Assembly: GCF_964340395.1 (NCBI RefSeq)
Contig: NC_135555.1
Coordinates: forward strand, 2,903,501-2,967,500
Source: Glandiceps talaboti
Taxonomy: Eukaryota > Hemichordata > Enteropneusta > Spengelidae
Direction of reading: 5' to 3'
Length of the DNA: 64,000 nucleotides
Below are positions 48,861 to 61,640 of this stretch, piece after piece. The notes beneath the pieces are model-generated. The model was not told the origin of the DNA. It saw only the letters and a program-made list of their open reading frames with translations, and did not search any database. Made by a program: the position numbers and the translations under genes. Each line of letters starts with the position of its first letter. The first letter of the stretch is position 1.

Positions 48861-50587
48861 CATGTATTTACATACCAGATAACATCATTACAATATGAAT
48901 TTTAACTTTTACTTTTGACAACAAAAACATTCCTGGCATAAAGTTCCATCTTGAAATTGTCAAAACCTATCACCAGGCCATAATTTTTACACGGTTTGTT
49001 ATGCCTTATACTCTTGAAGCAGCAGAAAACATTAGTTGTCACTGTGCGAAAAAAAAGACACATAACAAATAGAAGTGGAAGGAAGTGATATGAAAAGAAC
49101 AACAATTTGTTCTCTGTTAGATGCACTTAGAGCACGTACAACGTAGGGAGTTAAGTCTGCTATACGAGACGCTAATTTAGAAATACACTAAATGACAATG
49201 ATACCAATGACAATCTGAAAGCAATATAGACTGAAAGGAATCTGCAACTACGTTTATTGAAAGGCTTTTAAAAATCACCGTAATGTGAATGTCTCATTTC
49301 CAAGCACAGGAAGCCGTTGGTTCTGCAGTCTTCGGTCTCCTGAGCACGCTCATTTATTATTCAGTTGTGAACCCAACAAGGTGTCTATATCCACCAATTA
49401 AACCAACAGAATGTTTATGATATAATTTTCCATGCTTTTGGGAGTGTGTACGAGCCATGGGAATTCACTCTCGTCCCTTAACTTTTGCGAGGAAAGATAA
49501 CTTCCATGCTCAGTTTCTGATTCAAAAATGACATCATTATATATGCATGTAATCCATTCACTGTTATTTCACCGATCAGATATATCAATAAATATTCATA
49601 TATCACATCAACACTCTTTTACAAAAAATGTGACTTTGTAAAAATTGAAAATTCACAAGAGATTTCTTTTAGAGCGTATACATTTTCAGTGCATTTCACT
49701 TTAATTTCTTAAAGAACGTAAATTTACTTTAAAAAAGAATAAAAAGTTAAAAACAAGTTCATCTCTGTATGTAACAGACAGTAAATCAAATACTTCAAAT
49801 TCATATGAATAACATGATTAGTACATGTACACTGTTCAAGCCATCAAATGCTTTTGAATGTGTAGAATAGCACAGAAAGTACATGTACGATGAGTCACTC
49901 AAAAAATACAATTTTCTTCATCAAATTATCATCTAGCGACCATGTTTAGATGATATTGTACTTATTGAAATCAAATTTATTGCAGAACATGGAAGATTGA
50001 TGGAATAAATAGGAGAAATCTTGGTGCAATACCGACAACGTTAATTGCAGTATCATGAACCTGACCCATACATGACATAGGTCTAATGACAAAATATTTA
50101 TCATACCATCTCATGAATATGACACAAAGTTTTCATAACAGATACATATTTGACATTGAAAATCCACTCCCCTTTCTGGGAAATCTTTTAGAAACAAAGA
50201 AAAAATATAAATAAAAGTGAAATATCACTCATATTTTTCATACAATAATTTTGCCAATGACTGCCAGCCACTTTCACTTTTTGAAAAAATATTAAAATCA
50301 CGAAAATGATATCAATAGATATGAGATTTTATGTTTCACATGAAAATATTTGCCACAGAAAATTGACTGTCAACTTCACTTTTTGAAATATTTAAATAAA
50401 AATCAAAAGAAACGATTTTATTAAAGTAAAAATTTTACACACATTGAGTAAAGGTACATGTATATACATACATGTACTCAATGCTATGCTATACTATTCA
50501 GTATAGCTTAGCAGATGATACAGTGACGAATAAAGTTGAGTACATCTGTGATTTCTTTGGAAGAAGGATAAAGATCAGAGATTTTAC

Positions 50588-50621
50588 CTGTTCTGATATG
50601 CATTGCTGCGGCAGCACTCAT
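50588..50621 (-). CDS. Candidate first coding exon of the ZNF236-like gene
   Basis: On the minus strand an ATG at 50621 opens MSAAAAMHIRT and reaches a good donor, ACAG|GTAAAA (GT at 50587-50586), leaving one base (G). The N-terminal exon at 26034 needs exactly one base before its AT, giving GAT (Asp), so the phase fits. The surroundings (about 50590-50760) are richer in CpG than the AT-rich flanks. A TTTATAA box occurs about 150 bases upstream on the same strand. An in-frame ATG also exists at 50714, which would give a longer N-terminus beginning MVECWTK. Phase agreement has a one-in-three chance of being accidental. I do not recall an orthologous N-terminus well enough to compare, so the call is tentative. 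Confidence 0.35.
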
Positions 50622-50739
50622 TATCCGCAGCAACCAACTGAGTGGGGCACATTTGATACAGTGACATTGGAAATGTAGCGGCGATTCCACAGTCTTGGTC
50701 CAGCACTCGACCATGATGTACGCGTGTTATCTGTACACC

Positions 50740-50800
50740 TCTCTCAATAACGCATCACTGTTACACCACCTTGAATTATAAATGGGCAGTGACAACAAAG
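50740..50800 (-). promoter_or_regulatory. Possible core promoter near the candidate first exon
   Basis: Minus-strand TTTATAA (around 50777-50783) lies about 160 bases upstream of the candidate ATG at 50621. Moderately CpG-containing DNA follows (GCGTAC, GGCGATT and similar on either strand). This is position and composition only. Confidence 0.2.
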
Positions 50801-51164
50801 AGCACAAACCATTCCAACCTCATTTTCAGTGGCAGCACACTTCTCTCCAATTAGTGCAACGACTGATGATTCCTCATTCAGCCCGACGCAAAAAAAAAAA
50901 AATTATACCCTTTCTTTCTTAAACCTGTCAGCTGATTCACATACAACCACAGAAGTGGCTTTTATACGCTGCTGATTCACTGACTGGCTCACTGTAACAG
51001 CACCACACAAAGTATTAAATGTGACTTATTTATAACTCACGCACACAACCACGGGGGAGTTTCTCTCCAACTCCAATGAATGGGGAATACTGGTTGAGTA
51101 AAACTGCATAGATAAATTTATGCATGTATGATATACATCTCATTGGGTATGCTGCCATAGTAAA

Positions 51165-51400
51165 TGCCTATAAATCAAGATGGGCTTTTAAAAGCCTCCA
51201 GTGTTGTGGGGATTCACTGGGGATGAACATCAGAGATGTAAACTGCCAACCTTCCCAGCTGTCTGCAAGTGTCTTAACCATCTCTAAAAACCTAAGTCTG
51301 AGATGTAAAATCAAAGCACACAAACCACTGGAGTCTGGCACAGGCATTAGTATGATTACCTTGTCACACATTATCACCACACTTCCTACCTATTTTATTC
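51165..51400 (-). mobile_element. Possible decayed tRNA-like SINE
   Basis: On the minus strand GATGGTTAAGACACTTGCAG, then CAGCTGGGAAGGTTGGCAG resembles an A-box-containing tRNA-derived head. The B-box position (GCAGTTTACATC) is poor. Weak evidence. Confidence 0.2.
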
Positions 51401-54400
51401 AACCTAGACTTCAAACGGTGGTTGGTGCAAAGTACATAGCCTGCGGCAGTTGTTCATTAGCTCAAAAGTTAACACAGCAAAAGGCAAGGCACGCAACCCT
51501 CACATGTTCTGACCTTGGATCACAACCGTACCTCTTCATATTCAAATGCCAAGGTGTGTAAAAACAAAGTGCAAAGTAGTATGTTACATTACCCTATATA
51601 TTAAATAAATTATTTAGTCTCTACAACACTAGAAAGTTGAATCAGATGAATGCCTCCGTTTTCTCTGTGTGTTCTTTTAACAGTTCATAAACCATTCTTA
51701 TTCTCCTTTCTCTAATCTCTTAGCTCATTCCACTTTAATTGTTTCATACATGTACGTTCAGGTTTATGTCTCAAAACAGCCACATTATGCATTATGTATG
51801 AGACCAAAGTAATCGAACTTTCACTTGACGTAATTTACTCTGTGTTTTGTTTCAATATGTAGAATTTTGAAAAATTGAAATAGAATAAGTGAAACAGACC
51901 ATCAATACATACATTTCTCTGAAAGTAAGTGACTTCTATAGAATTAGCATGATAAAAAGACATTCACTGCATTTTGACCAAAAAGGTATATGTGAAATGC
52001 TTGAGGGTGATTTTTCTTTATTGCCTTATTTTTTTAACACATTACAACCACCAATCCATCAATTTGAAGGTCTTCCAATTAACCTTTTTTTTTTAATTGT
52101 TGCTAAAACTTAACTGCAGTTGTTCTTTGTCTTTCAAAAAAATAGATTGAAATATATCATCAGAAGCTCTATAATTACTGTCATACCATGAACTTTCAAG
52201 ACTACCTTCAAAATAGCACAAAAAAGTATTTTATGACTACTTTCACCTCATATATATATAGCCAACAACAAAGACATCTACATACAATGTATATTTCACC
52301 ATGAAGTATAAATACAAAAAATTGTTAAATATGATGTGAAAATTATTTTGGGAAATTATTATGTATTATTCATGACTCATTGTTATTTTGACCAAAATTA
52401 CTTGCTTTTCATGAAGGATACAAAATATGTAGTAATGAAATGTAGAAGTTACACTTGTAGTTGTGGTCTCCATGGCTGAAAAGAACCCTTCCTTGCCTTG
52501 CTGTCAGTGTCTAACTCAACAATATCGACAAGTAAGTTGTTTCTGCATCAATGGAAACTTTGTTAAAATAACATCAATGCACAAGTCTCTTTATCTTTGT
52601 TTTGCCGAGCAATATTCAGTGACATACAATGGAGTGCATAATTTAGATACAGTTGTAAGTCCCATTTTTTTGGTTCTCTCCCAAGGGAAGAAGACTGTGT
52701 GGGTGGAGTCATCCTTTATCTAATTCACAAAATTTGACAATTACCAAAATAGATGCTTAGATCTGGAGGCTAAAACCTGGCAGTCAAAATCAATAGCAGT
52801 CGATACAGTGGAGTAATCAATAGCTTGGCAATAATAAAATCTGACTGGGATAGGTAGACAGGTTCTAATTTTATAGCCACATGGAGACAAGACATCAACA
52901 GATATAGACTGAAAGCTTCAAAACAAGCCTTACCAAACAGACTCCATGTAAATACTGCATGATCAATATTCGTATAAAAAGAATTATTTAGTCAAATCTG
53001 ATATAAGTAAATATATTTCAAGATTTTTAAAAAATTGCAACTTTCAATGAAACTTTCATAACTAAATATGTCTTTTTTATTGTTTTCATGGAAAATATTT
53101 TGGCTGCATGAAGGAGATACAGCCATATTTCTATAAAGTGACTGCACTCTGTAGTTGGAATAATCTGTGTCGATGAAAATCCTTCAGATTTGCTTTATTC
53201 CCTTGTCACAAATAATAAAACAGAGATGAAAAGTCAGAAGCTTAAGTTCTTATTGGTCTAAATTATTAAGTATTGTTTGATCTGACAAACTGAGACGTGT
53301 AAAAGTGAGTTTGTTTTTCTCTAAATCTATCGCTTGCAGTATAACAATAAGATGATATGACGCTGATTCTTACAATACTAAATATTTCAAATGCATAGGA
53401 TACACATATATTCAATTTAAAATCACTTTATCATCAAGACAAATTTGGCTGTCAAGATGAACATCAATTACATTCAATCCATCAGCATAGTAAACTCTGG
53501 TCTTGATTTTACAAATTAAACTTTAGTTTGAATTTTTCTTTGTCTTTGATAACATTTGACAAGAAGAATACAGAAAATTTAGATTTCACAAAATATGAAA
53601 TATGATACTTAATAACAATATCAGTGATTTATCATAGAAAATATTGTAGGAATATAACACAGAAGGAACAAATGACACAGTAATCCCACTCTTTCCATTG
53701 TTTGTCCTGAGAGCAAAATAGTATTTTTTTTAAGTTCAATATTTCTAAGGATGCTACCAGTAAATACAATTGTATAGTACATGCAATGTTGAATAGCTAC
53801 AATACCTTTTGATTCACATTTTCAGACTGAATCAAAAAGCTACTATGTAAGGCAGTGACTTCAAATTGGAAAAACCTATTTGCCAGGTACAGCTGTCAAT
53901 GGAAATGGATTCAGTTGGAAATGGGATCACCCCAAGTGCGTCAGAGATTATCGTGCTAAATACACTCGAAATCAGAATTCTGAATACCTGGTATTCATGA
54001 TTACGTCAGTCACTCCATGTTGCTACGAAGAAAGTACTGGGATTACATTGACAGCTTAACAAATGAAGTACAGTCTTGCGGATTTACTCAGCACTTAATG
54101 CACCCACCAATAACTCTCATTTCACTTATCTCACTGAGCTAAAAACAGTTCCTGCAAATAAATCTTGTACAGATTCTGAACATGGAAGCCTGAAAATGTT
54201 GCAGTCAATGGATTACTGATATACATGCTTAGAAGACAGAATTACATGGAAATGGTGGCCGATGCAATCTTACCAAAAAGCACTTTAAAAAATAAGTAAA
54301 TTTGGTCAAGCATGTTATTATGACACTTTCTGCAGTTACATACCACAACACTTTCATGATATTATAAAAACTGTGTTATTCAGCATTACTGAATGTCTAC

Positions 54401-56910
54401 ACATAGTGACTGGGAAATCATTATGAATTAAGAAGATATTGACAACAAATCAATGGTTGACTTGAAATAAAAGAAATTTAAACTCATAATATGCTAAAAT
54501 CTTAATTCTATGTAGTTTTTAAAGTTAATACACATGCTCAGATAGTGATGGTGTATGGTTGTTCCCTGGGCATACCTACAGAACTGAATCATGTACATTT
54601 GTATAATAATATACAATACACTTGGAATCAATTCCAATACTTTTATGGTTCAGTGCATAAAATTAAATTCAATTGCAGAAATTTTAACTAGCTGTTGACA
54701 TTCATATTTCTTTTGTAATAATAAACATACAGTAATAAGTTTAATTATCACCATCATCATATGTTAATGGTGAATTAAATATCTCAGATTGTTTCCAACA
54801 TGTTTATACCATGTGGATATCAGTAACAAATTTGACGGATTCAATTTTTTACCAATGAAAAAGAAAAAGAAGGACAAGGCCATGTCTGTATAACTAAAGG
54901 TCACCAAATGTCATTGATATGTACTGATCCACCAGGTAACTTTACGACTTAACAAGCAATGCTTTTATTGATCATCAAGTACGGATACATGTATCTATTA
55001 CTTTGTCTAGTGCATGTTCAATACCAGTCAATTTAGGAAATGGACGTTCAAAATAATCCCTTCAAATTCAAATTTTACTGAAATTTCTCCAGAGAGGTTT
55101 TGGAGATCTCCACAGAGGATAGGCACAAAGAAACTAGTACTCCATGCATTCAGAATCTGCCAAATGAGTTCGTGTATCCTCAATAAAACTTAGAAATGTC
55201 TGGTCTGTAAAGATGATGACATTATGTTATCACTGCTTTATACATGTAGCACCCATCAACCTAGACTTACACCTGTCCCGTAAATAGGAGATTTCTTTCT
55301 CTCATAACTTTCAAATGTTTTGAATTTGTTATTCATTTCAAATTTTGAGAAGGAAAATGTGTCAAATTTTTGTTCTTCCCAGTAATAGTCTAATACCAGT
55401 AGTCTCCTAACAGGCTTAGTGTTCACCCGACTGTTCACAATCACTCATTCTGGTCCTATCTCACACAATAGAACACTATTGTGTTTTTAAAAAATTCTTC
55501 AGTGAAAAAGCCTTCAGGAGCAAGTCTATCATCATCCTAGAGTAAGACAATATCTTGGCAAATCAAATTTATCCAATGTTATATACATGCTTGACTACCT
55601 CAACACTGAAGCTTTTTTTAAGGAGAACATATATTTACAAGATCAATGATATTTCCACATTAATTTCATTTCATTAAATGTAATAGACTATTTGAAATTT
55701 GTTACACTGCTAGAAAAAGTTGTTGCATTATTTTTCAATTTTCAATTTGTTTAGGTGATTTAATTGATCAGTACAAATGTCTCCATAAAGAGAATTTAAA
55801 ATGGAATCCAAACACCTATCATAAAATAACAAATCAATTTTATATTTGCTTACACCATGTACATATCACCACTGATACACCCAACCTGATTCAAGTAATC
55901 CTCTAAAAACAGAAATGCCCACCCCTCTATGAACAGACCATGAACTTTGTTTGGTCCCACTCAAGGTTGATTTAGACAGGTTTTACTATACCTTTGAAAT
56001 CTTGTATTCCCTACATTAATACATCATATTTTATGTTACATCAAAACTTCAGCCTTCAGATTGAAGCAAATCACAACCCATGAAAACAAAAATTTCAAAA
56101 TATACTAAGGCCAAAAAAAAAGTTGTTTGGTTCCGGTTACTCAACTCCACCTAGTTTTTCAAGCTGACCCAAAACATTTTTATATGTATTCAAGAAAAAT
56201 AATAATAAAATCGTGAAATCGTGGGTGTGGAAACTGACATCAGCTTAAAAAGACAATAGAAAACCATTCTTCCAATCTGTAATGGCTATACATCTGATAG
56301 GAAGAAATAAATAACACAGAGACCATTTGGTAAACAATGGAAACCCTGAACTAGACACTCATACATGAAAAAAAAATAAAAATATACAATAAAAAATATG
56401 CCTATCCCACCTATTTTAAAATTGAATGTAATCAGAACCACATAATTTTTTTTACACCTTAATATTGCAGCAATGGAAACTTGGTTTCTAATTGTTACAT
56501 TACATACATACTTACTGGGTATGGGTATATTGCTAAAGTTTGCCAGAGAGAACCTGTACTGAACTCCGAAGTAATAACATTTCTATGCATTCATTACAAT
56601 GGTTAATATGGAACCAGACTTAGGCCTTATAAGTTATATCCAGAAACACAAACATAGTATCTGAACAAATTTGCATAACAGAAGAATGTGTTGTTATTTA
56701 AATTATTTGCCATTTTTTACGAAACCGATGCAGCACCCACAGCCTAAAACCCTAGAAATAAAGACATGGATAGCTGGGTGCTGACTGGGTGTTTAAATCT
56801 ATGGTCATGGTATGTCAACATTTTGTGGTATCCGTGTCCTGACACATGGGGTCAGGATAAACATTCATTTTTTAGATTGCTAAAGGCTTACTGTGAATGG
56901 TTGTTGTCTC

Positions 56911-57532
56911 ACTAGCATTTTTACTCTCTACTGGTAATGGTATGTAAGTGTCTGTAAATATCTGTTATAGATATAAAATGGTCTGGTTTTTTTAGACAGC
57001 AGTGGTTTCCGAGCACACACTGACATTTTTTTACTCTCTACTGGTAATGGTATGTAAGTGTCTGTAAATATCTGTTATAGATATAAAATGGTCTGGTTTT
57101 TTTTAGACCTTTACAAGTACAGTGTGGAGTCATGATGGGTGAATGGTTAGCGTGACTGGCTTGGAATCTACAGGTTGCAGGTTCGAGCCCTGTCGCTGCC
57201 TGCTGTTTGTTTCTGAGTGGCTAAAGTCCTTGGGCAAGATTTGAACCACGACTGTGCTTCAGTCAACCCAGCTGTATAATTGGGGACCTGGTAGGATGTA
57301 GGTTGCAATGTGAAGGCTTTAATCCTATGCGCTTAAATGGCTGCAATGGATTGTATGCTCCCCGGGGAGTTGAGGAAGACTAAAGGGCCGTTGTGCCGTT
57401 CTGATCCGAGCCAGGGGTAATAATTGTAAAGCGCTTTGAGCACGGTGTGGGAAAGCGCTATATAAAAACCGAACATTATTATTATTATTATTATTACAGT
57501 AGTGGTTTCCGAGCACACACTGACATTTTTTT
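56911..57532. repeat. 110-bp tandem repeat interrupted by a SINE
   Basis: The unit from ACTCTCTACTGGTAATGG to GTTTCCGAGCACACACTGAC occurs at 56911 and again 110 bases on. The end of the second unit (AGTGGTTTCCGAGCACACAC) resumes at 57501, after a SINE. Confidence 0.85.
57128..57494 (+). mobile_element. tRNA-derived SINE, apparently full length
   Basis: The head has an A box TGGGTGAATGG (57136-57146) and a perfect B box GGTTCGAGCCC (57180-57190), 44 bases apart as in tRNA genes. A body follows (GTCCTTGGGCAAGATTTGAA...), then a tail GTAAAGCGCTTTGAGCACGG...GCGCTATATAAAAA and (ATT)n. It is flanked by TACAGTGTGG (57118-57127) and TACAGTAGTGG (57495-57505), a probable target-site duplication. Confidence 0.85.
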
Positions 57533-57564
57533 TAACGAACCAATGATAGACCAGCTTAGCCAAA

Positions 57565-57668
57565 TTAAGGCATGATAGTCAGAGATTGAAGCATAGTGGT
57601 GGAAGATATATCATAAAGCTGAAGGCATGATAGTCTGAGATTGAAGCATAGTGGTGGAAGAAAGCTGA
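57565..57668. repeat. Tandem duplication, about 54 bp, two copies
   Basis: GGCATGATAGTC then GAGATTGAAGCATAGTGG recurs at about 57569 and 57623. Confidence 0.85.
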
Positions 57669-58293
57669 AGAACACAATAATCTAGGCAAAGATCAAAAGG
57701 AGATATGCAAGAAAAAAACACTTGCTTTTTTCTAAATTGGCATTAGACATTCTACAAGTATGTTGGGTAACTCAAAAGTGAGGAACATAGAACGCAACTA
57801 GAAAGGTTCCATTCATTCCAAGAAGTCAGATAGTTCACAAAATGTGCATGACAGATATTAATAAAGTATGAATTCTGATTGCCTACTCCAAACTCTCTCG
57901 ACAATTAGACCGAGATATCCCTACAGGTAAATGCCTCCAGTGTGGTTGTAGCTATCCTGACTCAATTAGCTAATCTCTAGAGCTCTCAAGAAAATTGTTC
58001 ACCCAAAGACTTGCATGACCTCTGGGTGTGTGTAAATGAGAAAAAAAACAAGTGCAATATACAGACTGAAAGATTATATCATTTTGATCTTCCAAATCTG
58101 ACTGAATTTCAGTAAGACAACTATTTACATGCACTTTTCTTTTTGGATAAGTCATGTGACACCATAATCTGGGAATAAATCTGAACTTTGATCTACATGG
58201 TCTTGTTAGATATCAAACAAATCCAAGGGATCAGTAACCTGAAAGTATCTTACATGCGTAAAGCTTACAGATTGACAGATTCATTGTAACCTT

Positions 58294-58308
58294 TGACCTC
58301 AGTGACCT
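58294..58308 (-). promoter_or_regulatory. AGGTCA direct repeat, spacing 3 (DR3-like)
   Basis: Minus strand AGGTCA CTG AGGTCA. Two perfect half-sites. Confidence 0.3.
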
Positions 58309-59931
58309 GTGTCTTACTTGTTCATTGTCAGTGCGCATGGAATTCGACATGGAATTCGACACACCTTCCCTTGTCGTATCAATCTTTTCTAAAACTCAGA
58401 ACAAGTGCAGAGTTTCCATGGTGTTAATTTGGCACAATAAAACCTGATAGGCTAAGATATTGTGTATACACCAAAAAGTTCACTAATAAATGACACTGAT
58501 GAGTATAACGATCATTTATTCTGTTACTCATTAAAACAGCTTTCAACATTCAACTTTTTAACTTAAACTAGTGATTGACCATAAAACCTGGAGTTAATAC
58601 TCAAGATTCTATGGTTTGACTTAGACTTAAACTAAAGTTGGACAACCTGTAAACTATCAGACAGTGTGGTGACTCTTCAGCATCTGCACATATAGCTTAC
58701 AACTTTTATTTCAATACAAGTTCATCTTTACACAGTTCCTACCCTATGCTCTCTATAAACTTCACAAATGAATCAAATGAAAATATACCATATTCTGGTT
58801 ATCAAAGAGATATAAGTTTTCATGGTTTGGCCACTAGGAACATTGTGAGATAAAAGATTTCATGGTCTGGTCACTAGGGGTGCTGTTTTGCAAGCTGTTT
58901 TGGGGCCGTAAGTGAGGACAGAATAGTTGAATACTGTAGTGTGAAGTCACAGTAGCCACAATGTTACCTGCAGTCATTTTCATGTTGGTTCTCACTGTAA
59001 TATGTTTTGTTAGTGACTACCAGTAACCGAAACATTTCTAACTAGTTACAATTATGCTCTTTAAGCACACAGGAGTTCTTTTACCCACACACTCTATTCA
59101 GGGCTTACATAGCCATAATCAGTGGCCATGATCAAATTTTAGCTCAACTTTGGCCAAATCTGGAGTACTCTCTTGTGATTCTTACAAGTGAAATAGAGGG
59201 ATTTGTTCAATGTAACAGCCTTATGTTTCAAGTTCTTTATGTTTGTGAAGGCCTGATAATATTTCCCGCTTCATACATATATCACTGGTGTGACTGCAGT
59301 ATTGAAGACAAGTTTCACCTTCTCTGCCAAAGCCAAAACCATAGACTATAAAACAGTCATTAGCAGCACTCCACACAACGTTCCCCTTACCCACCATATG
59401 GAACACTGTCAAAGGACTGTTTTCTACAGTCTACCAATACCGATGCATTTTCTTGTCTGTACTAAGGCAGAAAGGTGAAAGTATCAAAATTTTGCAAGAA
59501 GTATCAGGAGGATTGGTAAATTAATAGAAGAGGACTTTTTAAATGTAACCTAATACCTTCAAGTTTATAGGCAAATATACTAGGATTATGTTATTATATA
59601 GGATAGGATTATTAATTTTACACCCGACTGTCAATAATAAGTTCATGATTACATATCACATTTGGTTAATGTTATCATTCAGCAGGGTTACTTAAAGGTA
59701 CAGATATTTCCAATTTACATTTTTGTGGCCAAAAATACAAATGCACACAACCCAAAACATTTTAAAGTCCTAATTTTGATGGTCAAGTAAATGCATGATT
59801 CTACAGAATTTCCAACGATAACCAATGATAAGAAAGCAGTTGTTAAAATGTGTCAAGTGGTGGCAGTCTTCAGCAATCTTGTACTCTGAACCTAAAGTGT
59901 ATGAATGTAATGAGCATTGATTATCAAAGTT

Positions 59932-59944
59932 AGGTCAAAGGTCA
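59932..59944 (+). promoter_or_regulatory. AGGTCA direct repeat, spacing 1 (DR1-like)
   Basis: AGGTCA A AGGTCA, perfect; DR1 is the HNF4/RXR/COUP-type arrangement. Confidence 0.35.
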
Positions 59945-60029
59945 CAGAACATCTGCATATTCTGAATAAGTAATATAGGTGTTTTCACTAGCTTGATCAT
60001 CACTCCAGAATAGCTACAATAGGGAACCT

Positions 60030-60080
60030 GCAATCCAGACTGAGCATGCTCAGATACAAAGGACTATGGGATTATCTGTG
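60030..60080 (+). repeat. Palindrome-containing element, copy 2
   Basis: GCAATCCAGA, palindrome CTGAGCATGCTCAG (60040-60053), then CAAAGGACTATGGGATTATC. It matches 24944-24995 with only a few differences, 35 kb apart. Confidence 0.7.
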
Positions 60081-60769
60081 ATTATCATTATAACTTATCT
60101 GGAGCTACCGATGAAATAAACCTTCCACACTGGTCAAGCTAAATATGACTTGATTATTGGTGGTTGTAAACAATACTATTTACAATACTAATTGATTAGT
60201 ATTTATTATCACATTTTCCATGATGCAACATTCACCATGGCGGATTTGCAAGTTCCCTATTCTACAGTTGGATAGTCAGCATAGTACATTGTTTATCTAT
60301 AACTTTTGTTTCAAATCCATTGTTTTTCATCTTACTAAATGACACTTTTTGCCTACAAAAAAATTTCAAAGCATCCTGAAAGTATTTAACTATCAAAGCA
60401 GACCATATGTTAGTTTATAAGATATACAACACTTGTGCCATGTTATCAGCTGTGGTTTAGAATCCTGATAGGTACTGAATTGAATAACTCAACAACTTAC
60501 TAGTATCTTACAGTCTAGTCAAGTGTGCATATGATTATGAGCAAGACACAAAATTGGTCCCTTTATCTCTATATTGTATATTGTTCCACAAGTATTTAGA
60601 GAAAAAAAAGAATATTTCTTCCAATATATATTCCCCCAAAAGTAATCATGAATGATTTTCATGCTCTATGTCATGAAAAAAAATTGTATAATTCATTCCA
60701 GAAGTCTCTAAGGTTCAGTCTCACTGTCAAGATACAACAGTGACAAATTAATTGCCCTTTACACGATTG

Positions 60770-60985
60770 ATTGTGAGGGCGCTGTTCTCCCATCTGTGTG
60801 TCGCAAGGGGGTATTGGAAGGGGTATTACCATTGCTGTGTTACTACTAGTCCACTCAACTATATACTGGAACATCAACTTGCAAGGGACATACAGTGTTT
60901 GGTATGGCAGTATTCACCATGGTGTATCTTATCCCTCCACTTCAGTAGAGGGCGCTATATTCCCCACTTCCGGTTTGCACTGTAC
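60770..60985. promoter_or_regulatory. Block with CTCF-like and ETS-like motifs
   Basis: GTGAGGGCGCTG at about 60773 and TCAGTAGAGGGCGCT at about 60946-60960, the latter 13 of 14 with the CTCF core CCASYAGRKGGCRS. The ETS-like ACCGGAAGT is on the minus strand at about 60968-60976. A minus-strand ATG at about 60921 reaches a GTATGT donor, but in the wrong phase for the exon at 26034. Confidence 0.25.
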
Positions 60986-61536
60986 AAAGGGCAATCCATC
61001 ACATTTAGAACCCATGCAAGCAGAACTCATCACAATCTTTATTAAACAAGTACACAGTAGAGCTATGTATCATAATAACGGATTACTGTAGAACAAAGTC
61101 ATGGTTAATTTCCTCCTGTGGTGGTCCTGTCACTTGTCAGTTGTGATGAAATATACAATAGAAGTTAGAATATAAATTACTAGGATTTCAATAATTCATC
61201 ATGGTCATCATCTTGTTAGGGTCAAGATTACATCTTACAATACATCATCTATAATCATACTGGTATGAAGAATATACAAATATTTCATATGAACTTGTGA
61301 TGTATGCTCACTTGTCAATTATCTGGTAGAACATGATGTGTAAGGTATAATATAAATATAAAATAAGTAGGAAGAAAACACACCAGTATTCTAACAAGGA
61401 AGTAACAATATGGGGAAATTCACATGATGTATGAATTGTTATGAAAACATATTTTTATTGATTTCATAAAATTACAGGGTGGAAACCACTACTCTATACA
61501 GGCTTGGGAAAACCCAAACATACTACACATATGGTA

Positions 61537-61640
61537 GACTGTAAGATACGTCGTGATGTTTTGCCCTCACCGGCCTCCTCTCACATCAATGATGGGGTAG
61601 GGGTTGGCCGATGTGTGAGGGCGCCACGTACCTTACAGAC
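61537..61640. mobile_element. Foldback element, 104 bp
   Basis: GACTGTAAGATACGT and GCCCTCAC at the left pair with GTGAGGGC and CACGTACCTTACAGAC at the right. TA dinucleotides flank both ends. No ORF. Confidence 0.65.

Larger units (their letters stand above)
26035..50587 (-). other. Presumed first intron (24.6 kb) or upstream region
   Basis: If the first exon at 50621-50588 is right, this is intron 1; otherwise it is intron or 5' flank of the same gene. Repeats and elements inside are listed separately. I see nothing to assign in about 26100-28140, 29200-31800, 32200-33100, 34950-35200, 35500-36700, 37000-37660, 39000-40780, 44350-44900, 45060-45600 and 46600-48350, which are AT-rich and without supported ORFs. 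Confidence 0.5.

Noticed and set aside
51124-51561. 145-codon plus-strand open frame
   Set aside because: No domain or splice context, and the opposite strand shows a possible decayed SINE over part of it.
57128-57200. Functional tRNA gene
   Set aside because: A and B boxes are present, but the sequence continues into a SINE body with an (ATT)n tail and target-site duplication, and the stems do not form a clean cloverleaf.
60840-60925. First exon of the zinc-finger gene near the ETS-like site at 60.97 kb
   Set aside because: The minus-strand ATG at about 60921 reaches its GTATGT donor in phase 0, but the exon at 26034 needs one spare base.
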